From an uncultured Aquimarina sp. (GTDB taxonomy: Bacteria > Bacteroidota > Bacteroidia > Flavobacteriales > Flavobacteriaceae): a DNA stretch of 64,000 bases. Location: contig CANMSL010000004.1 of assembly GCA_947500505.1 (NCBI GenBank), forward strand, positions 62,001 through 126,000, read 5' to 3'. This document shows, piece after piece, positions 18,742-28,441 of this stretch. The notes under the pieces were generated by a model. The model was not told the DNA's origin. It saw nothing but the letters and a program-made list of their open reading frames with translations, and did not search any database. Within the stretch, counting starts at the first letter, position 1. Each line of letters begins with the position of its first letter. Position numbers and translations under genes: made by a program.

Positions 18742-20082
18742 ATGAAAATTTTTCTTACCTCAACACTCTTTTTCTTATCAATTATTGTTACCTCACAAAC
18801 GGATCAAAGGATATATGAAATTATCGATGCTGTTTCAGCAGAACGTATTGAAGTAGACATCAAAAAACTAGCTGATTTCGGTACTCGACATACATTAAGT
18901 GATACCGTTTCTGAAACAAGAGGCATTGGTGCTGCAAGAAGATGGATTAAATCAGAGTTCGATAACATTTCTAAAAATTGCAATAATTGCCTGGAAGTTT
19001 TTTATCAAAAAGATTTAGTGAAAAAAGGAACTAATCAACGTATTGTTAAAGATGTTGTGGTGGTCAATGTAGTAGCTGTTCAGCGAGGTACTAAATATCC
19101 TAACCGCTTTATTATGATGAGTGGTGACATCGATTCACGTATCACAGACCCAACTAATTTTACGGATGATGCTCCAGGAGCAAATGACAATGCCAGTGGA
19201 ATGGCCGGTGCCATTGAAGCTGCCAGAGTTTTGTCTAAATACGAGTTTGAAAACAGTATTATTTATGTAGGATTATCAGGAGAAGAGCAAGGCCTTTTTG
19301 GCGGTCAGGGATTGGCAAAATATGCTAAAGAAAAAAATTGGGAAATCATTGGTATATTGAATAATGATATGATTGGAAATATTAAGGGTGTTGATGGGGT
19401 AATTGACAACAGGACTTTTAGAATATTCTCCGAACCTGTTAATCTTACAGATAATGAAAAAACTGTAGATAGAAGACGTTTTTATGGAGGCGAAGTAGAT
19501 GGAATTTCACGTCAATTGGCAAGATACATTCACAAAACTACCAAAACGTATATGCCGGAAATGAACCCTATGATGATATATCGTTTGGATCGATTCGGTC
19601 GTGGTGGGCACCACCGTCCTTTTAATGATGCTGGTTTTGCTGGAATTCGAATTATGGAAGCTCATGAAAATTACATGCAACAGCATCAGGATATCAGAGA
19701 AGAAAACGGAATTAAATATGGAGATGTAGTCGAACATGTGAATTTTGATTACGCTGCAAAACTTACTGCCGTGAATGCAATTAATCTGGCCAGTATCGCA
19801 TGGGCACCTCCAGCTCCCACTGAAGTAAAAATCGGAGGAATCGTAGAACCCTCTGCTAGGTTTAAATGGAAAAAATTAAATGATTCGAATATCAAAGGAT
19901 ACAAAATATATTGGAGAGATACCACTTCTCCTACTTGGGATCATAGTCGTTTTGTCGGTAATGTCGATAATTTTATCCTAGATGGTATTGTTATTGATAA
20001 TTACTTTTTTGGAATCGCTTCCGTTGGGAAAAATGGTCATGAAAGCCCTGTAGTATTTCCTTCAGAAGTGTTCAGAAAATAA
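18742..20082 (+). CDS. Exported M28-family metallopeptidase
   Basis: 446 residues with a signal peptide ending near 'IIVTSQ'. The core shows M28 aminopeptidase motifs: 'IMMSGDIDSR' at the first metal strand, 'PGANDNASGMAGAIEAARVL' with the bridging Asp, 'VGLSGEEQGLFGG' with the catalytic/metal Glu pair, 'ILNNDMIGN', and a late 'MEAHENYMQQHQD' with the last His. The first ligand region reads G-D-I-D, where many M28 enzymes have H-x-D. I recall the same in related flavobacterial sequences, so it is probably a subfamily trait. Residues about 365-446 are FnIII-like. It likely removes N-terminal residues from peptides in the periplasm, together with the neighbouring M1 enzyme. Confidence 0.9.
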   Translation: MKIFLTSTLFFLSIIVTSQTDQRIYEIIDAVSAERIEVDIKKLADFGTRHTLSDTVSETRGIGAARRWIKSEFDNISKNCNNCLEVFYQKDLVKKGTNQRIVKDVVVVNVVAVQRGTKYPNRFIMMSGDIDSRITDPTNFTDDAPGANDNASGMAGAIEAARVLSKYEFENSIIYVGLSGEEQGLFGGQGLAKYAKEKNWEIIGILNNDMIGNIKGVDGVIDNRTFRIFSEPVNLTDNEKTVDRRRFYGGEVDGISRQLARYIHKTTKTYMPEMNPMMIYRLDRFGRGGHHRPFNDAGFAGIRIMEAHENYMQQHQDIREENGIKYGDVVEHVNFDYAAKLTAVNAINLASIAWAPPAPTEVKIGGIVEPSARFKWKKLNDSNIKGYKIYWRDTTSPTWDHSRFVGNVDNFILDGIVIDNYFFGIASVGKNGHESPVVFPSEVFRK

Positions 20083-20126
20083 ATAAATTTTATGTATGTT
20101 AAACTTGAAAAATTTAACCGCTTCTA

Positions 20127-21065
20127 ATGAAAATTATTAATATTCTATCAATCTTTTGGTTACTCCTTATTATTTCCTGTAAACAGCAAGGAATTAATAG
20201 AAAATTACCTCTATCGTCGGATATAGCAGAAAATATATCTATTCCAACAAAAGGTAAAGTGATCATTCACAAAAATTTTAAATCTGAACACGTAATCCCA
20301 AGAAATGTAGAAGTTTTTTTACCTGATGGATATGATTCGAATTCGAAGATTAAGTATAAAGTTTTGTACATGCACGATGGACAAAATGTTTTTAATCCCA
20401 AGACCTCCTATACCGGCATTGATTGGGGTGTAGATGAAGTACTGGATAGTTTAATTAAACACGGAAAGATCAAAAAAACCATTGTGGTAGCTCCCTGGAA
20501 TACTGAACAAAAGCGATTTTCGGAATATATGCCCGAAGCTCCGGCAGAAGCTACCAGCAGTGCTGAAATAAAAGCTTCTTTAAAACAAAATACTGGTTTT
20601 GACGAACTTTATTCTGATGAATACCTAAAATTTTTAGTAGAAGAATTAAAGCCATTTATTGATAAAACCTATAATGCATCCCCTAAAATTGAGGATACTT
20701 CTGTTATGGGATCTTCTATGGGAGGATTAATATCATTGTATGCTATTTGCAAATATCCTGAAGTTTTCGGAGCCGCCGGATGCGTGTCGACTCACTGGCC
20801 AATTCCGGTTTTAGGAGAAGCTTATATGAATACACTCCCTTCTACCCTACCTGATCCGGAAACTCACAAAATATATTTCGATTTTGGAACCGAAACGCTA
20901 GATGCGCAGTATGAACCTTACCAGAAACGAGTTGATCAAATGATGAAGGATAAAGGATATATAGCAGGAAAAAACTGGATAACTAAGAAGTTTAAGGGAG
21001 CAGCTCATAACGAAAAAAGTTGGAATAAGCGTGTGCATATACCTCTAGAGTTTTTACTAAAGTAA
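20127..21065 (+). CDS. Alpha/beta-hydrolase esterase lipoprotein (Fes/esterase D-like)
   Basis: 312 residues with a lipoprotein signal (lipobox 'IISC'). The domain is the putative esterase family that includes enterochelin esterases and Bacteroidetes esterases attached to glycoside hydrolases: 'VEVFLPDGYD', 'VLYMHDGQNVF', 'TIVVAPWNT', and the nucleophile elbow GSSMGG with Ser197. The acid is expected around 'YFDFGTE' and the His at 'GAAHNEKSW'. It should cleave carboxylic esters in the periplasm. It lies 45 bp after the M28 gene, so cotranscription is plausible. Confidence 0.87.
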   Translation: MKIINILSIFWLLLIISCKQQGINRKLPLSSDIAENISIPTKGKVIIHKNFKSEHVIPRNVEVFLPDGYDSNSKIKYKVLYMHDGQNVFNPKTSYTGIDWGVDEVLDSLIKHGKIKKTIVVAPWNTEQKRFSEYMPEAPAEATSSAEIKASLKQNTGFDELYSDEYLKFLVEELKPFIDKTYNASPKIEDTSVMGSSMGGLISLYAICKYPEVFGAAGCVSTHWPIPVLGEAYMNTLPSTLPDPETHKIYFDFGTETLDAQYEPYQKRVDQMMKDKGYIAGKNWITKKFKGAAHNEKSWNKRVHIPLEFLLK

Positions 21066-21087
21066 AATTACTATGAATCACTGTTAG

Positions 21088-21109
21088 GTGTTTTTTAATG
21101 TAAAAACAC
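21088..21109. other. Short hairpin in the esterase-M1 gap
   Basis: GTGTTTTT (21088-21095) pairs with AAAAACAC (21102-21109) around a six-base loop. It could attenuate or end transcription between the esterase and the M1 peptidase, but no T-run follows the stem, so a terminator role is weakly supported. Confidence 0.3.
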
Positions 21110-21139
21110 TCCGAACTTAGATAACATAAAATCTTAAAA

Positions 21140-22780
21140 ATGAACAAAATTTTCTTAGCTATATATTTTATTTCTGCTCTATTACCTGTTTGTGCGCAAA
21201 CATCTATTTTTGATCAACAACAACAATTCACCAGACAAGATTCGTTACGAGGATCTGTAACTCCAGAAAGAGCTTGGTGGGATCTTACGTATTATCATCT
21301 GGATATATCAGTAGACCCTGACAATAAAACTATTGAGGGAAAAAACACAATACACTACAGAGTATTAGAAGATCAAAACGTATTACAAGTTGACCTACAA
21401 CCACCTTTAGAAATAAAAAAAGTGGTACAAAACGGGAAAGAGTTAAAAATTTCATCAGAAAAGAATGCTCATTTCATCACCCTTGATAAGGAACAAATAA
21501 TAGGTACCGTAGATTCGATAGAAATTTATTATAGCGGAAAACCAAGAGAAGCTGTTCGCGCACCGTGGGATGGCGGTATTAGCTGGAAAAAAGATGCAAA
21601 CGGAAAACACTTTATAGCATCTTCCTGTCAAGGTTTAGGAGCTAGTGTTTGGTGGCCAAACAAAGACCATATGTATGATGAAGTAGACAGCATGCTTGTA
21701 AGCGTTACAGTTCCAAAAGAGTTAATAAATGTATCAAACGGAAGACTAAGAAAAGTAGAAGAACGCAATCCGGACACAAAAACATATCACTGGTTTGTTC
21801 AGAATCCAATTAATAACTATGGAGTAAACATCAATATTGGGGATTACGTACATTTTGGAGAAAAATACGACGGAGAAAATGGTATGTTAGATATGGATTA
21901 CTATGTATTAAGAGATAATCTTGAAGCAGCAAAAAAACAATTTAAAGATGCTCCAAAAATGATGAAAGCATTTGAGCATTGGTTTGGTCCGTATCCCTTT
22001 TATGAAGATAGTTTTAAACTGGTAGAAGTACCTTATTTAGGTATGGAACATCAAAGTTCTGTAACGTACGGTAATAAGTATGTAAATGGATACCTGGGCA
22101 ATGATCTTTCGGGTACAGGATGGGGATTGAAATTTGACTTTATTATCATCCATGAATCCGGTCACGAATGGTTTGCCAACAATATTACTTATAAAGATAT
22201 TGCAGATATGTGGATCCATGAGAGTTTCACAGCATATTCAGAAAATTTATTCCTGGATTACTACTATGGCAAAGAAGCCTCTTCTGCTTATGTGATTGGT
22301 ACACGCCAGGGAATTAGGAATGACACACCTATTATAGGTCAGTACGAAGTAAACCACGAAGGATCCAGTGATATGTATTATAAAGGAGCCAATATGTTAC
22401 ATACCATACGTCAGCTCATCGAAGATGATGAAAAATGGAGATCCATCCTTAGGGGACTTAATAAAGAGTTTTATCATCAAACAGTTACAACAAAACAAAT
22501 TGAAGAATATATTAGTGAGAAGACTAAAATTGATCTCACAGCTTTTTTTAATCAATATCTAAGAGATACCAGAATACCAACCTTAGAGTATGGTTTTGAT
22601 GACAATGGTCTAAAATATCGATATATTAATATTGTAAAAGATTTTGATATGCCTGTTCGATTAAAAATTGATGGAAAAGATCAATGGGTGCAGCCTCATG
22701 CAGAATGGCAAGTATTAAAAATTAAAGCAGATGAAATTAGTATTGATCCGAATTTTTATATCAAAGCCACATCTATATAA
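21140..22780 (+). CDS. M1-family zinc aminopeptidase
   Basis: 546 residues with a signal peptide ending 'LPVCAQ'. The N-terminal beta domain ('YYHLDISVDPDNKTIEGKN') is followed by the M1 catalytic domain, with 'LGMEHQS' (GxMEN-type substrate loop), HESGH at 338-342 and the third zinc ligand Glu361 in 'WIHESF'. 'YYKGANMLHTIRQ' carries the usual Tyr region. The C-terminal ARM-type domain of longer M1 enzymes is absent, as in many flavobacterial members. It is a periplasmic aminopeptidase. The stop overlaps the ATG of the arginase-family gene by one base (TAATG), so the two are translationally coupled. Confidence 0.93.
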   Translation: MNKIFLAIYFISALLPVCAQTSIFDQQQQFTRQDSLRGSVTPERAWWDLTYYHLDISVDPDNKTIEGKNTIHYRVLEDQNVLQVDLQPPLEIKKVVQNGKELKISSEKNAHFITLDKEQIIGTVDSIEIYYSGKPREAVRAPWDGGISWKKDANGKHFIASSCQGLGASVWWPNKDHMYDEVDSMLVSVTVPKELINVSNGRLRKVEERNPDTKTYHWFVQNPINNYGVNINIGDYVHFGEKYDGENGMLDMDYYVLRDNLEAAKKQFKDAPKMMKAFEHWFGPYPFYEDSFKLVEVPYLGMEHQSSVTYGNKYVNGYLGNDLSGTGWGLKFDFIIIHESGHEWFANNITYKDIADMWIHESFTAYSENLFLDYYYGKEASSAYVIGTRQGIRNDTPIIGQYEVNHEGSSDMYYKGANMLHTIRQLIEDDEKWRSILRGLNKEFYHQTVTTKQIEEYISEKTKIDLTAFFNQYLRDTRIPTLEYGFDDNGLKYRYINIVKDFDMPVRLKIDGKDQWVQPHAEWQVLKIKADEISIDPNFYIKATSI

Positions 22781-23586
22781 TGAAAATTTACTTCCCACAG
22801 TGGCAAGGATCAGGAACCGGTGAGGTTATAGAAAATGGAGCTAAAGCTATTTTAGACTATTTGAATGATCCTGAATTTATTCAAATTCCGTTGTCAAAAA
22901 TTTTGGCAGGAAAAAATGGAGAAAAAAAATACAACATTAATAACTTTGATGCACTAAAAGAACAACTAACCAGACTGAAAGAATACACGAACCAAACACG
23001 ACCTAAAACCATCAAAACGATTGGTGGAGATTGTGGATTAGAAATAGTGCCTGTTTCATATCTCAACCACAAATATCCTAACCTTGGTGTAATTTGGTTT
23101 GACGCACACGCAGATATTAATAAACCTTGTGATTCACCTAGTTGCAATTTTCACGGAATGCCATTGAGAATTTTGTTAGGCGAAGGTTCAGAACACCTGA
23201 ATCCATTACTGTTTTCTACGATTAAATCTTCGCAAGTACACTATATAGGTGTTAGGGATATAGATGAGGCCGAGCTGGAAAGAATTGAAGAAGGTGCTAT
23301 CTACGCTACGAAAAATAATAACATTGCAGACCTGGTACAAACTTTAAAATTGAAAAATATCACCCATCTTTATCTACATTTTGATTTCGATTGCCTGGAA
23401 CCAAAAGAATATAATAAAACCTATTATGAGGTTTCTGATGGCTTAACTATTTCCGAAGCAGAATCCGACATTAAGATTCTACAAGAAAACTTCAACATTG
23501 TAGGTAGTAGTGTTTTAGAATCTACAACAACAAAAGTTTCAGAATTACAACCTATCTCGAATATTATCAATTTATTAATGAAATAA
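22780..23586 (+). CDS. Arginase/agmatinase-family protein
   Basis: 268 residues, cytoplasmic. Ureohydrolase motifs are present: 'IGGDCG' at 81-86, 'VIWFDAHADIN' with Asp108, His110 and Asp112, and 'LHFDFDCLEP' with the paired metal-binding Asp residues. In classical arginases the first motif is GGDHS and its His binds Mn; here Cys85 takes that place, so metal binding or reaction may differ. Members include arginase, agmatinase and formimidoylglutamase, and I cannot tell which applies. The one-base overlap with the M1 peptidase gene suggests use of released basic amino acids (inference). Confidence 0.88.
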   Translation: MKIYFPQWQGSGTGEVIENGAKAILDYLNDPEFIQIPLSKILAGKNGEKKYNINNFDALKEQLTRLKEYTNQTRPKTIKTIGGDCGLEIVPVSYLNHKYPNLGVIWFDAHADINKPCDSPSCNFHGMPLRILLGEGSEHLNPLLFSTIKSSQVHYIGVRDIDEAELERIEEGAIYATKNNNIADLVQTLKLKNITHLYLHFDFDCLEPKEYNKTYYEVSDGLTISEAESDIKILQENFNIVGSSVLESTTTKVSELQPISNIINLLMK

Positions 23587-23720
23587 CATATCCCAGATTC
23601 AATTAACTTGATAAACAAAATATTAAGAAACTTATGTAATATCTTAAAAAAAAGCCATTTAAGATATCTTTTTAATTTGTTTAAAACGCTATACCTTATA
23701 TTTAAGTTAAAAAGATCCGT

Positions 23721-23888
23721 ATGCTAACACTGTTTAAGAAAAAATCAGAGAAAGAAAGACTTCAAAAAAAATATAAAGATTTAATGGAAGCTTCTTTTAA
23801 ACTATCCCACGTTAATCGTAAAGCCAGCGATGACAAACAAGCTGAAGCTGAAGAGATTTTAAAAAAAATAGCTCAATTAGAGGGCTGA
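23721..23888 (+). CDS. Lacal_2735-family small protein
   Basis: ATG 23721 to TGA 23886-23888, 55 residues: 'MLTLFKKKSEKERLQKKYKD' followed by 'LMEASFKLSHVNRKASDD' and an acidic/basic helical tail. This matches the small, highly charged helical proteins known as the Lacal_2735 family, widespread in Flavobacteriaceae and of unknown function. It stands alone between the arginase-family gene and the CIA30 gene and is short enough to be missed by length-filtered gene callers. Confidence 0.85.
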   Translation: MLTLFKKKSEKERLQKKYKDLMEASFKLSHVNRKASDDKQAEAEEILKKIAQLEG

Positions 23889-23912
23889 TTCATAAAATTA
23901 CGTTTTTTGATT

Positions 23913-24443
23913 ATGAACACTTTGCCACCTTGTATTTATATATTTTTTATGATCTCCTCTCTACTCCTTTTCGATTTTACTACCAATAGTGATCTAACCC
24001 AATGGAATGTAGTTAACGATGGCGTGATGGGCGGTTTATCCGAAGGAGAGTTTGAAATTAACAGTAAAGGTAATGCAGTTTTTAGAGGAACTATTTCTTT
24101 AAAAAATAATGGTGGGTTTTCATCCGTTCGTTACCGTTTTGACACCAAAAAAGTAAATGGATTTACCAAAGTAGCAATCAGACTAAAAGGAGATGGAAAA
24201 CAGTATCAATTTAGAATAAAAAGTAATTCGTATGACCGTTATTCTTATATTACACACTTCGAAACTACTGGAGATTGGCAAACTGTAGAGTTTTCATTAT
24301 CAGAAATGTATCCGGCATTTAGAGGAAGAAAGCTAGATCTTCCTAATTATCCATCAGAAAAGATGCAAGAAATTGCGTTTTTGATCGGCAACAAAAAAGC
24401 CGAAAGTTTTAAGCTAGAAATTGACAAAATAGAATTAAAATAA
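23913..24443 (+). CDS. CIA30-family protein
   Basis: 176 residues from ATG 23913; an upstream TTG at 23907 is in frame but adds only two residues. An N-terminal hydrophobic segment (about residues 8-22) may be a signal or anchor. The rest matches the CIA30 (complex I intermediate-associated protein 30) beta-sandwich: 'WNVVNDGVMGGLSEGEFEI', 'ISLKNNGGFSSVRYRF', 'DWQTVEFSLSEMYPAFRGR' and 'IAFLIGNKKAESFKLEIDKI'. Bacterial members are small stand-alone proteins of unclear function, often near redox genes; here nothing nearby points to a role. Confidence 0.87.
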   Translation: MNTLPPCIYIFFMISSLLLFDFTTNSDLTQWNVVNDGVMGGLSEGEFEINSKGNAVFRGTISLKNNGGFSSVRYRFDTKKVNGFTKVAIRLKGDGKQYQFRIKSNSYDRYSYITHFETTGDWQTVEFSLSEMYPAFRGRKLDLPNYPSEKMQEIAFLIGNKKAESFKLEIDKIELK

Positions 24444-24491
24444 CGTTTTTGATGAACCTTACATTTAAAAGTTTCAATTGATATTTAACTA

Positions 24492-26129
24492 TTAATTCTT
24501 AAGATGAATCTCTTGAAGGCTTTCCATTCTGTTTCGCTCTAGGAAGGCATCAATAGTTTCAAAATGTTCTATAACGCGTTTGTCTTTGAACTCAAATACT
24601 TTATTCGATAATCCTCTTAAAAAATCACGATCGTGGGACACTAATATCAGTGTACCATCAAAAGCCAGTAGCGCTTCTTTTAAAACATCTTTGGATCTGA
24701 TATCCAAATGATTGGTAGGTTCATCCAGAATCAATACGTTTACAGGTTCCAGAAGTAATTTTACCATAGCGAGTCGTGTTCTTTCTCCACCAGAAAGTAC
24801 GCCTACCTTTTTATCAATATGATCGCCACTAAACATAAATTGCCCAAGTATGTTTTTGATTTGAGTCCTCACATCTCCCTTGGCGACTTCATCCACTGTC
24901 TGAAACACAGTAAGATCAGGATCCAGTAAAGAAGCCTGGTTTTGCGCAAAATAACCAACCTTAGCATTATGCCCCAAATCGCATTGACCTTCAAAATCAA
25001 TTTCTCCCATAATAGCTCTAATCATTGTGGATTTTCCTTCTCCATTTCTACCAACAAAAGACACCTTTTCTCCTCTTGCTATAGACATATTGGCATCTTT
25101 AAAAACCACGTGATCGTCATACTTTTTGGACAAATCTTTAGCAATTACAGGATAATCACCAGAACGTGCTGAAGGTGGAAACTTAAGTTTTAGTGAAGAA
25201 GTATCGATTTCATCGATTTCTATGATATCAAGCTTCTCTAACATACGCTCACGAGAATTCACTTGGTTTGTTTTAGAATACGTTCCTTTAAATCTTTCTA
25301 TAAACTGTTTTGTATCTATGATAAACTTTTGCTGTTCCTGATATGCTTTTATCTGATGCGCACGTCTTTCTTCCCTCAACTGTAGATAGTGCGTATAATT
25401 GGCCTTGTAATCATAGATTCTTCCCATCGTAACTTCGATAGTCCTATTGGTAATATTATCTATAAATGCTTTATCGTGAGAAATCACAATGACTGCTTTT
25501 GCTTTATTAAGCAAGAAGTCTTCTAACCATATTACAGATTCGATATCCACGTGATTTGTAGGCTCATCCAGAAGAATAAGATCTGGTTTCTGTAATAGTA
25601 TTTTAGCAAGTTCAATTCGCATTCTCCATCCTCCGCTAAATTCACTGGTCGGTCTCTTAAAATCTTCCCTTTTAAAACCCAATCCTTGTAATGCTTTTTC
25701 TACCTCTGCATCATAATTGACCTCTTCTATAGCATAAAACTTTTCCCCAAGATCTGTTACCTTTTGGATAATATTCATGTATTCGTCAGAATCATAATCT
25801 GTCCGAGTCTCCAGTTCTTTATTGAGGCGGTACATTTCGCCCTGCATTTCAAGTATCTGACCAAATGCCTTAGATGCTTCTTCAAAAACGGTACAATCAT
25901 CATTGGTTAATAAATGTTGCGGTAGATATGCAATCACGGCTTCTTTAGGACAACGAACATTACCCCGGGTGGCTTTTTGCGCACCTGCTATAATCTTCAT
26001 CATCGTAGATTTACCGGCACCATTTTTACCCATCAAGGCTATTTTATCATTTTCATTGATCACAAAAGAAACATTACTAAATAACGTTTCTCCACTAAAC
26101 TCCACAGCAATACCATCTACAGAAATCAT
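24492..26129 (-). CDS. ABC-F family ATP-binding protein
   Basis: 545 residues with two ABC ATPase domains on one chain and no membrane segments: first Walker A 'GKNGAGKST', signature 'FSGGWRMRIELAK' and 'LLDEPTNHVD'; second 'GRNGEGKST', 'LSGGERTRLAMVK' and 'LILDEPTNHLD'. A charged helical linker (about 240-310) joins the domains, as in EttA/Uup/YdiF-type ABC-F proteins that act on the ribosome E site. The length is standard. It is a lone gene convergent with the CIA30 gene. Housekeeping translation-factor activity is more likely than antibiotic resistance. Confidence 0.95.
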   Translation of the reverse strand: MISVDGIAVEFSGETLFSNVSFVINENDKIALMGKNGAGKSTMMKIIAGAQKATRGNVRCPKEAVIAYLPQHLLTNDDCTVFEEASKAFGQILEMQGEMYRLNKELETRTDYDSDEYMNIIQKVTDLGEKFYAIEEVNYDAEVEKALQGLGFKREDFKRPTSEFSGGWRMRIELAKILLQKPDLILLDEPTNHVDIESVIWLEDFLLNKAKAVIVISHDKAFIDNITNRTIEVTMGRIYDYKANYTHYLQLREERRAHQIKAYQEQQKFIIDTKQFIERFKGTYSKTNQVNSRERMLEKLDIIEIDEIDTSSLKLKFPPSARSGDYPVIAKDLSKKYDDHVVFKDANMSIARGEKVSFVGRNGEGKSTMIRAIMGEIDFEGQCDLGHNAKVGYFAQNQASLLDPDLTVFQTVDEVAKGDVRTQIKNILGQFMFSGDHIDKKVGVLSGGERTRLAMVKLLLEPVNVLILDEPTNHLDIRSKDVLKEALLAFDGTLILVSHDRDFLRGLSNKVFEFKDKRVIEHFETIDAFLERNRMESLQEIHLKN

Positions 26130-26437
26130 ACTTTTTTATTTTAAGAATGCAAAACTATAAAAAAGCAGATTAATAGAAAGGATTTGTCTAACTATCATAT
26201 GAGCAAATTCATTTACGCAATATTGCAAAAGCCACAACAAGCTTTACGAGCTGAATTCAATTAGGGAATTTTCTCTATAAAAGCCTCAATTTTATAAAAC
26301 TTATCCGTATCTTAGATATAGGCTTGAACTTAGTTTAATTTTATCCCATTACATCTCAATTACCTAATAACTCTAAAAGAAGCGGGTACTAATATCCTTT
26401 TCTTAATGGCACGTATTACCAAACAATAAGATATAGA
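26130..26437. other. Intergenic region without visible feature
   Basis: About 308 bp between the divergent ABC-F and GAF/PAS genes. I see no coding frame, strong hairpin or clear TAnnTTTG promoter. Confidence 0.6.
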
Positions 26438-26446
26438 TTGAATTAT

Positions 26447-27559
26447 ATGGATGAACAAAGCAGACTTCAGGATTTGTTAGCGTACCAAATAATGGATACG
26501 CCTCCTGAAAAAGAACTAGATGAATTATGTGAGATTGCCTCGGCTATCTGTGACACCCCAATTTCTCTAATCACTTTATTGAATGAAAACAGACAATGGT
26601 TTAAATCAGTCAAAGGCCTTGATGTTAAAGAAACTAAAAAGAAAGATGCTTTCTGCTTATATACACTCGACAAACCTGAAGAAGTACTGGTGGTAGAGGA
26701 TTCTCTCGAGGACGATCGGTTTTGTAAAAATCCATTAGTAACTGGTAATCCTAATATCCGGTTTTATGCTGGAGCTCCTTTAAAAACTCCGAAAGGTAAT
26801 GTATTGGGCACATTATGCATCATTGATACCAAACCAAGATATATCTCTGATAATCAAAAAAGAGCCTTGCAATTACTGGCCGATCGAGTTATGGGTTTTC
26901 TAAATGCAAGAAAATTGTTGATAGCACAAGCAGAAAAGATTGAATTTGACGCACAAAGATTGAAAAAACTGACAGATCAGGTTCCCTGTACCATTTTTCA
27001 ATTAGAAACTTCCGTGGATAAAAAAATAAAGATCCCATTTGTAAGCAAAGGAATTTCGACGATAGACCCAAATCTTACAGCTGAACAAATTCAAAAAACA
27101 CCACAATTATTGTATAAAATGGTGCATCCTGAAGATATTTCAGGCGTCATTGAGAGTATGAAACGATCCTTTCAGAAAAGTAATGAATGGAATATTGAAT
27201 GTAGAGTACCTTCTCAAAATCAAATATCCTGGTACCGATGTATGGCCAAACCTGAAGAAAGAGAAGATGGAACACACGTTTGGTATGGTGTGTTACAGGA
27301 TATTACCTATCAAAAAGAATATGAAAGTACATTAGAGCAAATACTATTCGATATCTCTCACGTATTACGCAAACCAGTGACTACATTACAAGGGTTAACC
27401 TCAACTATAAACATAGATAATATGACAGAAACCCTTTTAAAAAAATATGCCGTTTATATTAAAATAGTTTCTGATGAATTAGATGATTTTACCCGAAAGT
27501 TGAATACCACCTATGCAAATAAAAGGAAAGGAGTTCCACAAAATCCAAAAAATAATTAG
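26447..27559 (+). CDS. GAF-PAS protein with DHp helix but no kinase domain
   Basis: 370 residues from ATG 26447 (TTG 26438 is an alternative). Residues about 15-150 are a GAF domain ('ICDTPISLITLLNENRQWF', 'FYAGAPLKTPKGNVLGTLCI'). Residues about 180-295 are a PAS/PAC domain ('WYRCMAKPEEREDGTHVWY', 'VLQDITYQKEYE'). Residues 300-355 resemble a dimerisation/histidine helix ('FDISHVLRKPVTTLQGL') with a His in the right place. The protein then ends; there is no HATPase domain. It is either a truncated histidine kinase or a naturally kinase-less signalling adaptor, a layout I believe is common in flavobacteria. It is cytoplasmic. Confidence 0.85.
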   Translation: MDEQSRLQDLLAYQIMDTPPEKELDELCEIASAICDTPISLITLLNENRQWFKSVKGLDVKETKKKDAFCLYTLDKPEEVLVVEDSLEDDRFCKNPLVTGNPNIRFYAGAPLKTPKGNVLGTLCIIDTKPRYISDNQKRALQLLADRVMGFLNARKLLIAQAEKIEFDAQRLKKLTDQVPCTIFQLETSVDKKIKIPFVSKGISTIDPNLTAEQIQKTPQLLYKMVHPEDISGVIESMKRSFQKSNEWNIECRVPSQNQISWYRCMAKPEEREDGTHVWYGVLQDITYQKEYESTLEQILFDISHVLRKPVTTLQGLTSTINIDNMTETLLKKYAVYIKIVSDELDDFTRKLNTTYANKRKGVPQNPKNN

Positions 27560-27713
27560 AATATTAAACGCTATCCCTTGGTAAATTTTAGATGTTAAAC
27601 ATAAAAAGGAGCTAAATGATTTATATAATTATATTGCATCCCAAAATCTAAATCATATATTATTCTCGAAATAAATACAGTAATATTTTTTTCGAGTCTA
27701 ACAATACTTACCA

Positions 27714-28364
27714 ATGAATCGCTATAAAAAAACATTCGAGACCTGGGATAAAATAGCATCTTTATACGAGAATGTTTTTATGGATATGGATTTATATGTT
27801 GACACCTATATCATTTTTTGTAATGAACTTACTCAGAAAAGTCAATCTATCCTCGAAATTGGTTGTGGACCAGGTAATATCACTAAACATATAATTTCTA
27901 AAATACCAGATTGCCAATTCTTAGGCATCGATATTGCTCCAAATATGATTGAACTAGCTAAAAAAAATAATCCTTCTGCTACTTTCAAGATAATGGATGG
28001 GAGAGAAATAAGTAATTTACCAGATAAGTTTGATGCTATAATTTGTGGTTTCTATTTACCTTATTTATCAAAATCAGATCGTTTTGATTTAATCAATAAT
28101 TGTCAACACCTGTTAAATAATCACGGTATGTTATATATAAGTTTTGTAGCAGGAAGTTACAAGGAATCCGGATTTCTAACTGGTAGTACGGGCGATCAGG
28201 TCTACTTTTACTATCACGACATGGATGAAGTCAAAAAAGAATTAATGGAACACGACTTTACTATTTTACATACTTTACATAAAAAGTATCATAGGACTGA
28301 TAAAACTTCAGAAATTCATACAATTATTATTGCACGACAAAACAGTAGACGCCAAAAAACATAA
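27714..28364 (+). CDS. Class I SAM-dependent methyltransferase
   Basis: 216 residues. Motif I 'ILEIGCGPGNITKHI', the acidic end of strand 2 'LGIDIAPNMIELAK', 'FKIMDGREI' and 'FDAIICGFYLPYLSK' form the usual Rossmann SAM-binding core of the methyltransferase 11/25 families. No substrate-specific domain is visible and there is no operon partner. Small-molecule methylation in the cytoplasm is likely. Confidence 0.88.
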   Translation: MNRYKKTFETWDKIASLYENVFMDMDLYVDTYIIFCNELTQKSQSILEIGCGPGNITKHIISKIPDCQFLGIDIAPNMIELAKKNNPSATFKIMDGREISNLPDKFDAIICGFYLPYLSKSDRFDLINNCQHLLNNHGMLYISFVAGSYKESGFLTGSTGDQVYFYYHDMDEVKKELMEHDFTILHTLHKKYHRTDKTSEIHTIIIARQNSRRQKT

Positions 28365-28441
28365 AAATACTCCTCTGATTTAATGATGGAATTATTAGTA
28401 TGTTTTTGGCGGTATAAAATATTATTTTTCCAAAAAATACT

